A stretch of DNA of 64,000 nt, from positions 21,424 through 85,423 of the forward strand of contig JAGCMB010000014.1 of assembly GCA_017646665.1 (NCBI GenBank). The letters run 5' to 3'. This DNA comes from Bacteroidaceae bacterium. Its GTDB lineage: Bacteria; Bacteroidota; Bacteroidia; Bacteroidales; Bacteroidaceae. The position numbers and the translations under genes were made by a program. The notes beneath the pieces are model-generated. The model was not told the origin of the DNA, searched no databases, and was given only the letters and a program-made list of their open reading frames with translations. Of this stretch, positions 35,916 through 44,015 are shown piece by piece. How positions within the stretch are numbered: position 1 is the stretch's first letter; each line of letters starts with the position of its first letter.

Positions 35916-35945
35916 AAAATTAAACCAACTTTAATCCAAATGCAA
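35916..35945 (-). promoter_or_regulatory. Predicted promoter of the RHH-tadA operon
   Basis: On the minus strand a TTG (35943-35945) and TAATTTTG (35916-35923) are 19 bp apart, 30 bp upstream of ATG 35885. It lies back to back with the yraN promoter. Confidence 0.5.
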
Positions 35946-35954
35946 GTTTTTCAT

Positions 35955-35985
35955 TTGGTTTTGAACGCCGTAAATAGTATCTTCG
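35955..35985 (+). promoter_or_regulatory. Predicted promoter of yraN-mmcQ-birA
   Basis: TTG (35955-35957) and TATCTTCG (35978-35985) are 20 bp apart, 37 bp before ATG 36023. Confidence 0.5.
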
Positions 35986-36022
35986 CTTAGAAATAGTCAA
36001 AAATTCATTTCGCGAAAGCAAT

Positions 36023-36385
36023 ATGGCACAACATAATCTATTTGGCAACAAAGGCGAGATGCTCGCATCAAGGTATCTGCTTGACAAAGGTTACGCCATA
36101 CACCACCACAATTGGCGCAGCGGACACAAGGAGATTGACATCATAGCACAACAGCGCGACACACTTGTTTTTATCGAAGTAAAGAGCCGTGCATCGGAGG
36201 AGTACGGCAATGCCTATGATGCCGTAACAAACAAGAAGATAGGTCTTCTGATATCAGCGGCACAAGCCTATCTACAGAAGAACAAGATAGACCTGAAATT
36301 CCGCTTCGACATCATCACGGTTATCGGGAGTAACGAACCATACAGAATTGAACATATCGAAGACGCATTCTACCCCGAATGGTAA
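36023..36385 (+). CDS. YraN family (UPF0102) endonuclease-like protein
   Basis: A 120-residue cytoplasmic protein with a restriction-endonuclease-like core. The family motifs are GNKGEMLASRYLLDKGY near the start, the PD-(D/E)xK-type KEIDIIAQQRDTLVFIEVKSR split as Asp...Glu-x-Lys, and AVTNKKIGLLISAAQAYL. Members are linked with DNA metabolism or recombination, but no function is settled. It heads a three-gene run with the MmcQ-like and birA genes (9 bp gap, then an 11-bp overlap). Confidence 0.92.
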   Translation: MAQHNLFGNKGEMLASRYLLDKGYAIHHHNWRSGHKEIDIIAQQRDTLVFIEVKSRASEEYGNAYDAVTNKKIGLLISAAQAYLQKNKIDLKFRFDIITVIGSNEPYRIEHIEDAFYPEW

Positions 36386-36394
36386 AAGAGCATT

Positions 36395-36742
36395 ATGAAC
36401 ATTGAAGACGCACGCATATATTGCCTGAGCAAACAGAACGCCACAGAAGATTTCCCCTTTGACGAAACCATATTGGCATTCAGAGTAGAGAACAAGATTT
36501 TTGCCATTGTCGACCTTGACAATCCAAAATGGTTCTGCGTGAAGTGCGATGCCGACTATGCAGTAGACCTACGCGACAAGCACCCACAAATAACACCGGC
36601 GTGGCACATGAACAAACGCTATTGGAACCAGCTCGACATTGATTTGTTGGAAGACAGTTTTTTCTTTCATCTTGTAGACCACTCATACGACGAGGTCTTG
36701 AAGAAGCTCCCTAAAAAGACACGCATAAAATATGGCAGATAA
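36395..36742 (+). CDS. MmcQ/YjbR family protein
   Basis: A 115-residue single-domain protein of the MmcQ/YjbR family (double-wing DNA-binding-like fold). The family pattern is clear: EDFPFDETILAFRVENKIFA, WFCVKCDADYAVDLRD, and PAWHMNKRYWNQLDID near residue 70, followed by LLEDSFFFHLVDHSYDEVL. The role is unknown; DNA binding has been proposed for homologues. It is within the yraN-birA run and overlaps birA by 11 bp, so translation is likely coupled. Confidence 0.9.
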   Translation: MNIEDARIYCLSKQNATEDFPFDETILAFRVENKIFAIVDLDNPKWFCVKCDADYAVDLRDKHPQITPAWHMNKRYWNQLDIDLLEDSFFFHLVDHSYDEVLKKLPKKTRIKYGR

Positions 36743-37484
36743 TATTTCCATCATAAAGCTCAATGAAGTAGACTCCACCAACCGATATGCCCGCGACGAA
36801 GCTAGCACGTTATGGCGCGAAGCCGGTACCGGCAAAATCATTGCCATCACGGCAAAGCACCAGACTGCGGGACGCGGACAGCTGGGAAACATTTGGCAGT
36901 CACAGGCGGGGAACAACCTTCTGCTCACACTATTGGTGCGCCCCGGGCAATCACTCAAGGTAACAGAACAGTTCAAGCTATCACAGACCGTAGCTGTAGC
37001 ACTGCACTCCACAATGAAACGCTATGGGATAGATACAAGGCTAAAATGGCCCAACGATATATATGTCGGCAACAGAAAACTCGCCGGAATACTTATTGAA
37101 TTGGACTATTCAGGGAATTTTGTCGAACAGGCCATAATAGGTGTAGGATTGAATGTCAATCAAGTACAGTTCCCGACAATGGACAGGACTCCTGTTTCAA
37201 TGAAAATGCTCAAGAACAATGATTTTGACATAGAAGATATTCTATGCAATGTTCTCAAAGATTTTGAAATGTATTACAATGATTTGAGCGACGAACACCA
37301 TACCATTGCCAGCGAATACAGCAGTCTGCTATTGGGGCATTGCAAGGAGAACAGATTTACCGACGCAGACGGTGCATTTACCGCAATCATTGAAGGTGTC
37401 GACTCCTATGGAAGGATTATTCTACGCACCGACGATGGAAGCATCAGGAAATATACATTCAAAGAGGTGGAAATGTTACTTTAA
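36732..37484 (+). CDS. birA: Biotin--[acetyl-CoA-carboxylase] ligase, single-domain type
   Basis: A 250-residue enzyme that makes biotinyl-5'-AMP and transfers biotin to carboxylase carrier domains. The catalytic core is complete: the biotinyl-AMP loop GRGQLGNIWQS, LKWPNDIYVGNRKLAGIL with the catalytic Lys, and IGVGLNVNQ. The N-terminal HTH of repressor-type BirA is absent, so it is an enzyme only. A C-terminal SH3-like domain ends in IRKYTFKEVEMLL. The stop overlaps by 4 bp the end of the convergent small membrane gene. Confidence 0.94.
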   Translation: MADNISIIKLNEVDSTNRYARDEASTLWREAGTGKIIAITAKHQTAGRGQLGNIWQSQAGNNLLLTLLVRPGQSLKVTEQFKLSQTVAVALHSTMKRYGIDTRLKWPNDIYVGNRKLAGILIELDYSGNFVEQAIIGVGLNVNQVQFPTMDRTPVSMKMLKNNDFDIEDILCNVLKDFEMYYNDLSDEHHTIASEYSSLLLGHCKENRFTDADGAFTAIIEGVDSYGRIILRTDDGSIRKYTFKEVEMLL

Positions 37485-37699
37485 TCCTTTTTTTCATTCT
37501 CTTCCCTCTCACGGCGCAACCTGCTACGTCGCCTCAGAAGCACCCATAGCAAAGCAAGCATCACCACCGAAGCACCAACAGTAAGCCACTTTTCAGTATC
37601 ACTCATCTCATTGTTACGAGGAAAGAATATTATATATACGACAGCCGTATAAACAGCAAGCACCGCCACTGTCAGGTTAGGATTCTTAAGAAATCTCAT
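37481..37699 (-). CDS. Small two-helix membrane protein
   Basis: A 72-residue protein with two hydrophobic helices (LTVAVLAVYTAVVYIIFF at 9-26 and LTVGASVVMLALLWVLL at 39-55), then a strongly charged Arg/Glu tail (RRRSRLRREREENEKKD). This layout is typical of small inner-membrane proteins with a cytoplasmic tail. No family was recognised. It converges on birA with a 4-bp overlap of the stops. Confidence 0.65.
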   Translation of the reverse strand: MRFLKNPNLTVAVLAVYTAVVYIIFFPRNNEMSDTEKWLTVGASVVMLALLWVLLRRRSRLRREREENEKKD

Positions 37700-37840
37700 A
37701 ATCGCTATTTTTTACATAACAAAAGTAGTAAAAAAAAGGGTTATAGTAAATAAACTTAACCTTTTACCGCAAATTATAGCATATTTTAATAAATTGTCTT
37801 ATTTTTACACAATAAAGTAACAATAAATCAACGAAAAGAT

Positions 37841-38551
37841 ATGGCAAAATTCAAACGCATACTTTTGAAGCTCAGTGGCGAGAGTCTTATGGGCGAGCAG
37901 GGCTATGGTATCGATGTTAAACGCCTCAACGAATATGCAGCACAAATAAAGGAGGTTGCAGAAATGGGTGTTCAGATAGGTATTGTAATTGGTGGCGGAA
38001 ACATCTTCCGTGGCCTCACCGGTGCAGGCAAGGGATTTGACCGCGTAAAAGGCGACCAGATGGGTATGATGGCTACCGTAATCAACAGTCTTGCACTCAG
38101 TTCGGCACTTGGCGCAGCAGGTGTTCCCAACAAGGTGCTCACAGCTATCCGCATGGAGCCTGTTGGAGAGTTCTACACCAAATGGAAAGCAATTGAAGCT
38201 ATGGAGCAAGGAATGGTTGTCATTATGGCTGCCGGCACAGGAAGCCCCTATTTCACAACCGACACAGGCTCATCACTGCGCGGCATTGAAATAGAGGCCG
38301 ATGTTATGCTAAAGGGCACACGCGTAGACGGCATCTACACAGCCGACCCTGAGAAAGACCCGACAGCAACAAAATTCCACGACATTTCATACGACGAGGT
38401 AATCTCGCGTGGTCTTAAGGTTATGGACATCACAGCAACAGCAATGTGTCGTGAGAACAACCTGCCCATATATGTATTCAACATGGACATTGTCGGCAAC
38501 CTTAAAAAGGTTATGGACGGCGAAGAAATAGGAACATTCGTTCACCCATAA
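37841..38551 (+). CDS. pyrH: Uridylate kinase
   Basis: A 236-residue amino-acid-kinase-fold enzyme phosphorylating UMP to UDP. Motifs: FKRILLKLSGESLMGEQGYGID at the N-terminus (in parts LKLSGE), VIGGGNIFRG, DRVKGDQMGMMATVINSLAL and the UMP-binding TGSPYFTTDTGSSLRGIEI (phosphate contact), then LKGTRVDGIYTADPEKDP. The hexameric bacterial UMP kinase is usually regulated by GTP and UTP. It is monocistronic and closes at a 52-bp perfect palindrome. Confidence 0.97.
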   Translation: MAKFKRILLKLSGESLMGEQGYGIDVKRLNEYAAQIKEVAEMGVQIGIVIGGGNIFRGLTGAGKGFDRVKGDQMGMMATVINSLALSSALGAAGVPNKVLTAIRMEPVGEFYTKWKAIEAMEQGMVVIMAAGTGSPYFTTDTGSSLRGIEIEADVMLKGTRVDGIYTADPEKDPTATKFHDISYDEVISRGLKVMDITATAMCRENNLPIYVFNMDIVGNLKKVMDGEEIGTFVHP

Positions 38552-38560
38552 CAAACAGCA

Positions 38561-38612
38561 ATATCAAACAGTTGGGGAGCCTTGCGCGCAAGGCTCCCCA
38601 ACTGTTTGATAT
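38561..38612. terminator. 52-bp perfect palindrome between convergent pyrH and DUF5723
   Basis: A continuous perfect inverted repeat with no spacer: 26-nt arms meeting between 38586 and 38587 (core TTGCGCGCAA). The centre can form only a tight loop by opening a few pairs. It ends 9 bp after pyrH and 13 bp before the DUF5723 stop, so bidirectional termination is likely. Confidence 0.8.
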
Positions 38613-38624
38613 ATGATACTTCAA

Positions 38625-40013
38625 TCAATCTCTCCTCTTTCCAAAAGGAATATTTATACCGAACGAAACACTTGAATTGAAATCGTCTAACGGAATATAC
38701 TGTTTGTTTACCTTAGTTATAAAGTAATCGGAACCGATAAAGAAACTGAATCCGGGACAGTGTAGATTCAACATGGCACCAAAGCCTAGACCGAGGTTTG
38801 TATTCGTTCCACTGATAGCAAAATTCAACCAGTTTACAGGCGAACAATTCAAAATCAATGATATTTGATTATAGGGATAAAGTTCATTGAAACGATTACT
38901 GAAGAGCAGCGCAGCACTTAACTTCTCATAAAATGGCATTCTATATTCCAAAGCAATGTGCAATGTAGCCGACAACATCTCGTCTTTATCGGCAACACCA
39001 TTGTCAGCGAGCACAAACATATTGCCAATATCCTCGCCGACAGCGTCCAGCTGCTCCTCAATGGTAGCACCATCAGCTCCGGTAGCAATCTCATCAAAGC
39101 CCTCAAAGACATAAGGCTCGGGAGAAAAACCGGCAGTCGACACATTCTTCCACATCATAAAACCGAGGTCTGTCACAGAGGCCGAAATAACCAGGCCCTT
39201 TGTTCCAAGGTTGGTAAGGTCGTATGTAAAGCCCAAATCCGCACCAAAGCCAATACCGTGTATTCCCAAAGCAGGATTCTCATAGCTATTCACCATACCA
39301 CTCTCATCGAACGTAAATCGTCCACCCAATGCAGCCGACAAGCTACCTTTGGCATCAATCATCCAGCGTTCACCCGACAGCTGCACTTTCATTTTATCTA
39401 GCATCAAGTCGGCATAAGCAACACCCAACAGCGCCTTCAAACGGACGCCCAAAGTAAAATCATCGTTCAACTTATGCGAATGGCCGAGTGAAATGTCAAA
39501 ATAGTTACGCGTTGTAATATTGAATTTCGCAAGATCATACTCACCGCCACCCAATGTCTTCAAAAACTTGAACATATCGTAAGGGACATTCATCGCCGTA
39601 CGTGAATGTAGAGTAAAATCCAAAGTGTTGTATCCTCCGAAAGCAAAGAATCCCATTGAAAAGACATCCATATCCAACTCAAGGGCCAATCTGTTATTGC
39701 TGTCGATATTGGACATGAACCCATCGGTATCAATTGAAGGATGCATAAACGTTACAAGGCCATTGCCGTTTGGAGCATCATAGATGAATTTCGAGATACC
39801 GAACTTTCCGGCAGTGTTCAAGTTAATTGAACCCAACATTGGGAAAGAGATATAATGTCTATCATTCATCAAAGCCGGATTCAATCTGTGACTATATGGG
39901 TTTCCCTTAAGGAAATAACCGGTTCTCAAGCTCTGTGCAGTGGCAGTAAATGAGATTGAGAATATCAGTGCTACAACAGCGAATTTTATTATGTGTTTTA
40001 CTTTCATAGTCAT
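38625..40013 (-). CDS. DUF5723-family outer-membrane protein
   Basis: A 462-residue exported beta-rich protein. The signal peptide is IIKFAVVALIFSISFTATA. DUF5723 features: NPYSHRLNPALMNDRHYISF near residue 37 (PorV/FadL-like start), GSINLNTAGKFG, FAFGGYNTLDFTLHSRTAMNVP and barrel-like strands to the end (SVSFGINIPFGKRRD). The family is a Bacteroidota outer-membrane barrel of unknown function that resembles PorV/PorP-like barrels. The start codon overlaps the stop of the preceding lipoprotein gene as ATGA, so the two are coupled and may form one complex. Confidence 0.85.
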   Translation of the reverse strand: MTMKVKHIIKFAVVALIFSISFTATAQSLRTGYFLKGNPYSHRLNPALMNDRHYISFPMLGSINLNTAGKFGISKFIYDAPNGNGLVTFMHPSIDTDGFMSNIDSNNRLALELDMDVFSMGFFAFGGYNTLDFTLHSRTAMNVPYDMFKFLKTLGGGEYDLAKFNITTRNYFDISLGHSHKLNDDFTLGVRLKALLGVAYADLMLDKMKVQLSGERWMIDAKGSLSAALGGRFTFDESGMVNSYENPALGIHGIGFGADLGFTYDLTNLGTKGLVISASVTDLGFMMWKNVSTAGFSPEPYVFEGFDEIATGADGATIEEQLDAVGEDIGNMFVLADNGVADKDEMLSATLHIALEYRMPFYEKLSAALLFSNRFNELYPYNQISLILNCSPVNWLNFAISGTNTNLGLGFGAMLNLHCPGFSFFIGSDYFITKVNKQYIPLDDFNSSVSFGINIPFGKRRD

Positions 40014-41842
40014 TTAATTTCAGAATTCAAATCAATGGCAATAGCCTCGTCAATGCTCAATACAATATTTTTGAGTTGCAGATATTCCTTTGCATTAAAG
40101 ACACCAAATCCAGAACCGGTCATTTTAATATCAATTCTGTCGAGTGCCTCGAGTTTATCCTCAGAAGCCGTGAGCTTTATTTCAACAGCAGAAACGACAG
40201 GCTCTGTAACCTCACCAGCCACAACTCCGTTTCCCTTTTTAATAGTTTCACCTGACAACACGGTTATCAGTTCCAAAGGATTGTTTGCGCTGTCATAGGC
40301 AATGATTTCGGGAGTCAACTCCAACGGAATTGTATTCAGGACATCAAAAGAGAGTCTGATAGAACCTATACCATTGACATAGTCCTCGGTGTCACCCAAC
40401 AAATCATCAATAGTACTTGTATAAGACACATTAAACTCCTCAAAATCCATTGGCAGAGTCACTCTGTAATCGCCGGAGATTTCATAGCTCTGTCCCACTG
40501 TGAACATAGAGAAACGTGTTGTATCCACATTGGCATTGAGCTGAAGTTTCACCTTCTCCGGAATATGTTTCAGAAGATTGTTCAGGTTAGGAACGGTTAC
40601 TGTTGTATAGCCATCAGCCCTATTACCGTGTCTATTGAGGAACAGTTTATTCTCTGTTTTTCCAGCCAATTCAACATCCACTTCAATATCAGCACCATCC
40701 AAAGGAGTGGCATTGGCATCCAAAGCCGCCAAATGGGCCGACGCAAATATTCTTGCATCAACTGGATTGTTTACAGTCAGGTATATACGAGGATCTGAAA
40801 AATCGAAATATGCATCTTTCAAGAAATCCAAGTCTTCGCCCAAGGGAAGTTCCACAACCTCGTCAACTGCATTCATCTCATACTCAAAGACTCCTTCAAC
40901 ATCCTTGACAGAAATCTTACCAACGCTCATTCCACACTCAATGTCAACCGATTGAATGTGAGTTATATTGTTATAGCCCAAAAGCACAGTATCACTCTCG
41001 ATATATCCTTCGGCGCATAGCTCGTCGTGTATATCAACCACTCCATTGTTTACAGGCAGGAAGCCACCAGGAAGATGTGAGAAATCAAAAGCCTTCAGAT
41101 GCAGGTCCTTTGTATATATCAATGATTTGCTATCATTATCATATTTTGCCGAACCGTCCAGGATTATAATTCCATTCTCGATGCCGGATTTTTCATCGAA
41201 AACAAGATATTCAGGTACTTTAAACAGGAAGCCATTATTCTTATTCGACTTGAAAGCAATTTCATTCACCAATTCGAGCAAATCGTCAGAGTCGTGCCTT
41301 TCACTGTTTATCTTAACATTAATAGTCAGTTTTACATCGTTCTTGAATGTCAGGCTACGTATCTTTTTTATCTCTTTAGGAATATTTGGAGAAATATCAA
41401 TCCTTGTTGCATAATCAACATCGTTGCGCACGACAAAGGGATACTTTTGTTTCTTCATCTCCTCAATAATCCACGACGGCAGATTCTCAACTTCAGAGAG
41501 GTCCACAAGCTCAAAATCGTAGTGCTTGCGCTCGGGCGAAGTCTCGATGAGAAAATCCATTTCGCCAATATCAAATGCCTTGGAGTCAAAATCTCCCGAC
41601 ACTGATATTGAATAATCACCTGTTTGGGCATCTACTTCAAGGATATCTGTGCTTTCTACATCAATTATGTCGGAAAGCATCACCTTCTCTGTAGAACCGA
41701 CAGGAACAGAAAGCCCCTTGCCAAATGAAATTGTCGCATCAATCTCTTTTGACAAATCGCACTGGTCCTTGACACAGGAACTCATTAAAAATAATAGAGA
41801 AACAACGGCGAACAGACCGTTCTTAAAGAGAATTTTTCTCAT
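40010..41842 (-). CDS. Large lipoprotein coupled to a DUF5723 barrel
   Basis: A 610-residue lipoprotein with signal peptide ending in LMSSC (Cys23). The body is beta-rich with repeated motifs such as DVKLTINVKINSERHDSDDLLELV and DIEVDVELAGKTENKL, suggesting several Ig-like or beta-sandwich modules. The C-terminus runs ...LEALDRIDIKMTGSGFGVF. I do not recognise a named family. It is the first gene of a two-gene operon with DUF5723 (ATGA overlap), so an outer-membrane or surface complex is plausible. It has its own -33/-7 promoter. Confidence 0.82.
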   Translation of the reverse strand: MRKILFKNGLFAVVSLLFLMSSCVKDQCDLSKEIDATISFGKGLSVPVGSTEKVMLSDIIDVESTDILEVDAQTGDYSISVSGDFDSKAFDIGEMDFLIETSPERKHYDFELVDLSEVENLPSWIIEEMKKQKYPFVVRNDVDYATRIDISPNIPKEIKKIRSLTFKNDVKLTINVKINSERHDSDDLLELVNEIAFKSNKNNGFLFKVPEYLVFDEKSGIENGIIILDGSAKYDNDSKSLIYTKDLHLKAFDFSHLPGGFLPVNNGVVDIHDELCAEGYIESDTVLLGYNNITHIQSVDIECGMSVGKISVKDVEGVFEYEMNAVDEVVELPLGEDLDFLKDAYFDFSDPRIYLTVNNPVDARIFASAHLAALDANATPLDGADIEVDVELAGKTENKLFLNRHGNRADGYTTVTVPNLNNLLKHIPEKVKLQLNANVDTTRFSMFTVGQSYEISGDYRVTLPMDFEEFNVSYTSTIDDLLGDTEDYVNGIGSIRLSFDVLNTIPLELTPEIIAYDSANNPLELITVLSGETIKKGNGVVAGEVTEPVVSAVEIKLTASEDKLEALDRIDIKMTGSGFGVFNAKEYLQLKNIVLSIDEAIAIDLNSEIK

Positions 41843-41867
41843 AAATGAATGTGTTTGTATTTGTTTG

Positions 41868-41897
41868 CAAATATAAAGTTTTTTTCACAATCATCAA
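41868..41897 (-). promoter_or_regulatory. Predicted promoter of the lipoprotein-DUF5723 operon
   Basis: On the minus strand a TTG (41895-41897) and TATATTTG (41868-41875) are 19 bp apart, 26 bp upstream of the ATG at 41842. Confidence 0.55.
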
Positions 41898-41939
41898 CAA
41901 ACACAATGCATTAATAAAATCGACAAAAACGTGAATTTG

Positions 41940-42185
41940 CTATTTTATCTCCTCAAAGTCCACATATTCACCTTCGTTCTTGTCAAAAATCTTTTTGTTT
42001 TTGCTGTTCTTGGCCGAATTATTGTGAGCAGCCGCATCATTGGCCCTATGCTCCTCGCTCACCTTTCTTCTCTTTTGACCCAAGCCGAAAAGAGAAAGAA
42101 TTTTCGATATGACAGATATAATGACCGTCGGAATGACAAAAACAAAAAAGATAAAAAGGAATAATAAAATTAAAATTATATGCAT
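41940..42185 (-). CDS. DUF4834 family small membrane protein
   Basis: An 81-residue protein: one long N-terminal hydrophobic segment (ILILLFLFIFFVFVIPTVII), then the short Arg-rich turn SLFGLGQKRRK and a polar, acidic tail ending EGEYVDFEEIK, all typical of DUF4834. The function is unknown. In Bacteroidota it is commonly found after psd and pssA, as here, so cotranscription with the phospholipid genes is likely (108-bp gap, no strong hairpin). Confidence 0.82.
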   Translation of the reverse strand: MHIILILLFLFIFFVFVIPTVIISVISKILSLFGLGQKRRKVSEEHRANDAAAHNNSAKNSKNKKIFDKNEGEYVDFEEIK

Positions 42186-42293
42186 CTTACTTCATTCTAA
42201 ATAAACAACACGTATGACAAAACCACAAGCCACTACATTAATAAACGCAGGGGTAGTCGTATGGTTCCAAATCACACGGAAACAAATAGAAAC

Positions 42294-42998
42294 TCAAGCT
42301 TTTTTTCTTGAGAGAGCAACCGACAGTACAAGATACCACGAGATAATAGCCACCGGGGCAAGATATCCCAAAGCGAGCATCGGTATAGAAACGATAAGGA
42401 ATATATATCTTGTTTTATTACTCTTCCAACTTAAATTCTTGAACTTCATAGAGAACATTGGAATTTCAGAGATAAGGAAGTATGAGAACAAGAATATCAA
42501 CGCCAACAACAACGCCCAAGCGTATTCCATTCCCATCAACCACTCTCGGCCACCAACTATCAACGACGACCAGAACAGCGCGTTGGCAGGTGTGGGCAAA
42601 CCGATAAATGAGGTTGTCTGACGGGTATCGACATTAAATTTCGCCAAACGGCACGCCGAGAACACGGCTATCAAGAAAGCGAAATATGGCAACACTGCAT
42701 TAAAACCGTCCAGGAATGCCGGATAGGTCAACACGTCTTTCATAAATGAGAAAATCACGGTTGCCGGAGCAAGACCGAATGTAACATCATCGGCCAAAGA
42801 GTCCATCTGCACACCAAGTGGCGAAGAAACGCCCAAAAGGCGAGCCACCATACCATCAAAGAAGTCGAACACAGCACCCAAAACGATAAATAACATCGCA
42901 TACTCGAAATTTCCCGAGAAAGCCATTACGCAGGCCACACAACCCGAAAACAGATTACAGCAGGTTATAGCGTTTGGTATATGTTTCTTGACAGACAT
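42294..42998 (-). CDS. pssA: CDP-diacylglycerol--serine O-phosphatidyltransferase
   Basis: A 234-residue polytopic inner-membrane enzyme making phosphatidylserine. It opens MSVKKHIPNAITCCNLFSG and has the CDP-alcohol phosphotransferase motif split over DGMVARLLGVSSPLG and DSLADDV (Asp-Gly...Ala-Arg...Gly...Asp...Asp). It has the usual six to eight helices. ATG 42998 is used because a start at 43022 would intrude into the end of psd; 7 bp separate the genes. With psd it makes phosphatidylethanolamine. Confidence 0.95.
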   Translation of the reverse strand: MSVKKHIPNAITCCNLFSGCVACVMAFSGNFEYAMLFIVLGAVFDFFDGMVARLLGVSSPLGVQMDSLADDVTFGLAPATVIFSFMKDVLTYPAFLDGFNAVLPYFAFLIAVFSACRLAKFNVDTRQTTSFIGLPTPANALFWSSLIVGGREWLMGMEYAWALLLALIFLFSYFLISEIPMFSMKFKNLSWKSNKTRYIFLIVSIPMLALGYLAPVAIISWYLVLSVALSRKKA

Positions 42999-43005
42999 CT
43001 TTTCG

Positions 43006-43704
43006 TTATTTGAAAGTAGCAATTACGGTTTCGTTACCGACTGTTTTTTGGTTCAATTCAATCTTCAGTTCAACGTCAAGTGGCAGATAAAGGTCGACAC
43101 GCGAACCAAACTTTATGAATCCCATATGTTGGTCGATGAAACACTCCTCGCCGACCGACGCGTATGTAACAATTCTTCGTGCCATAGCACCTGCAATCTG
43201 GCGCACAAGCACCTCGCGACCATCCTCCATCTCAATAACCACCAAAGAACGTTCATTCTCTGTGCTGGCCTTAGGCAACCACGCCTTATGGAATTTACCC
43301 TTCTGATGCTCCACGCGCTTAACGACACCATCAACAGGATACCAGTTAGCGTGTACGTTGGTCGGACTCATAAATATTGAAACCTGGAGTCTTTCATCTT
43401 TGAAATGGTCGGGTTCAAAAACCTTTTCTATTACCACGACCTTACCGTCGGCAGGAGCAACCACCACGTTATCCACATCGCCTGGGAATATACGTTTGGG
43501 GCTTCGGAAAAAGTTTACCATCAACAGATAGGTCACAAAGAACACCAATGAAACAATGCAGTTCAGCACAAACAATTGGGGCAGATAATACCACAACAGG
43601 AAACTGGCCAAAGCAAACACTGTAAAACCCAAAAGCAGGATTTCTGTACCCTCTCTATGTATTCTGTAATCCTTTAACTTTCTTATTCTTTTAAACTTTT
43701 TCAT
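43006..43704 (-). CDS. psd: Phosphatidylserine decarboxylase
   Basis: A 232-residue enzyme that forms phosphatidylethanolamine. N-terminal hydrophobic helices (residues 25-65) anchor it to the inner membrane. The self-cleavage site is the Gly-Ser in KFGSRVDLY (about residue 210), which yields the pyruvoyl cofactor and a short alpha chain. Family segments [25 protein letters not shown] and [10 protein letters not shown] are present. It is the short bacterial type. It heads the psd-pssA-DUF4834 operon, divergent from dnaE, with a good promoter at 43807-43836. Confidence 0.94.
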   Translation of the reverse strand: MKKFKRIRKLKDYRIHREGTEILLLGFTVFALASFLLWYYLPQLFVLNCIVSLVFFVTYLLMVNFFRSPKRIFPGDVDNVVVAPADGKVVVIEKVFEPDHFKDERLQVSIFMSPTNVHANWYPVDGVVKRVEHQKGKFHKAWLPKASTENERSLVVIEMEDGREVLVRQIAGAMARRIVTYASVGEECFIDQHMGFIKFGSRVDLYLPLDVELKIELNQKTVGNETVIATFK

Positions 43705-44015
43705 ACTCGGTATCCGATATTATTTCTCAAACACACAAACAATCAGGAGATATAAAGTACTGCCTTAATATACCCCAACTGACACCGTGTATTTTCGAGG
43801 TTTCTGCAAATGTAGTAATAAAAAATTAAAAACAAATAAAATAAATGTAAAAAAGCCAAAATGTCTATTTCACATTAGCTCTACGCACTCAATCATCCCA
43901 GGCATCAGCCTCCTCACTACAAACAAAAATAGACAGGCGTTGATAACTTTTTGCCCAAAACACTACTATATATAAACAAAAGGTATTACCTTTATCAACG
44001 ATTAAAAAGTAACAA
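43705..44015. other. Divergent intergenic region between psd and dnaE
   Basis: A 311-bp A/T-rich gap. It holds the psd promoter (43807-43836, minus strand). A weak plus-strand TATTACCTTTA-like stretch near 43984-43994 could serve dnaE. No ORF, hairpin or repeat was recognised. Confidence 0.6.
43807..43836 (-). promoter_or_regulatory. Predicted promoter of psd-pssA-DUF4834
   Basis: On the minus strand TTTG (43833-43836) and TACATTTG (43807-43814) are 18 bp apart, about 100 bp upstream of the psd ATG. Confidence 0.5.

Noticed and set aside
26841..38612. Palindromes as REP elements or insertion-sequence remnants
   Set aside because: Their sequences are unrelated to each other, no flanking duplications or transposase were seen, and their positions fit terminators.
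41931..42164. 77-codon frame opposite DUF4834
   Set aside because: DUF4834 on the minus strand has a plausible membrane helix and family tail; the plus frame has no feature and no promoter.
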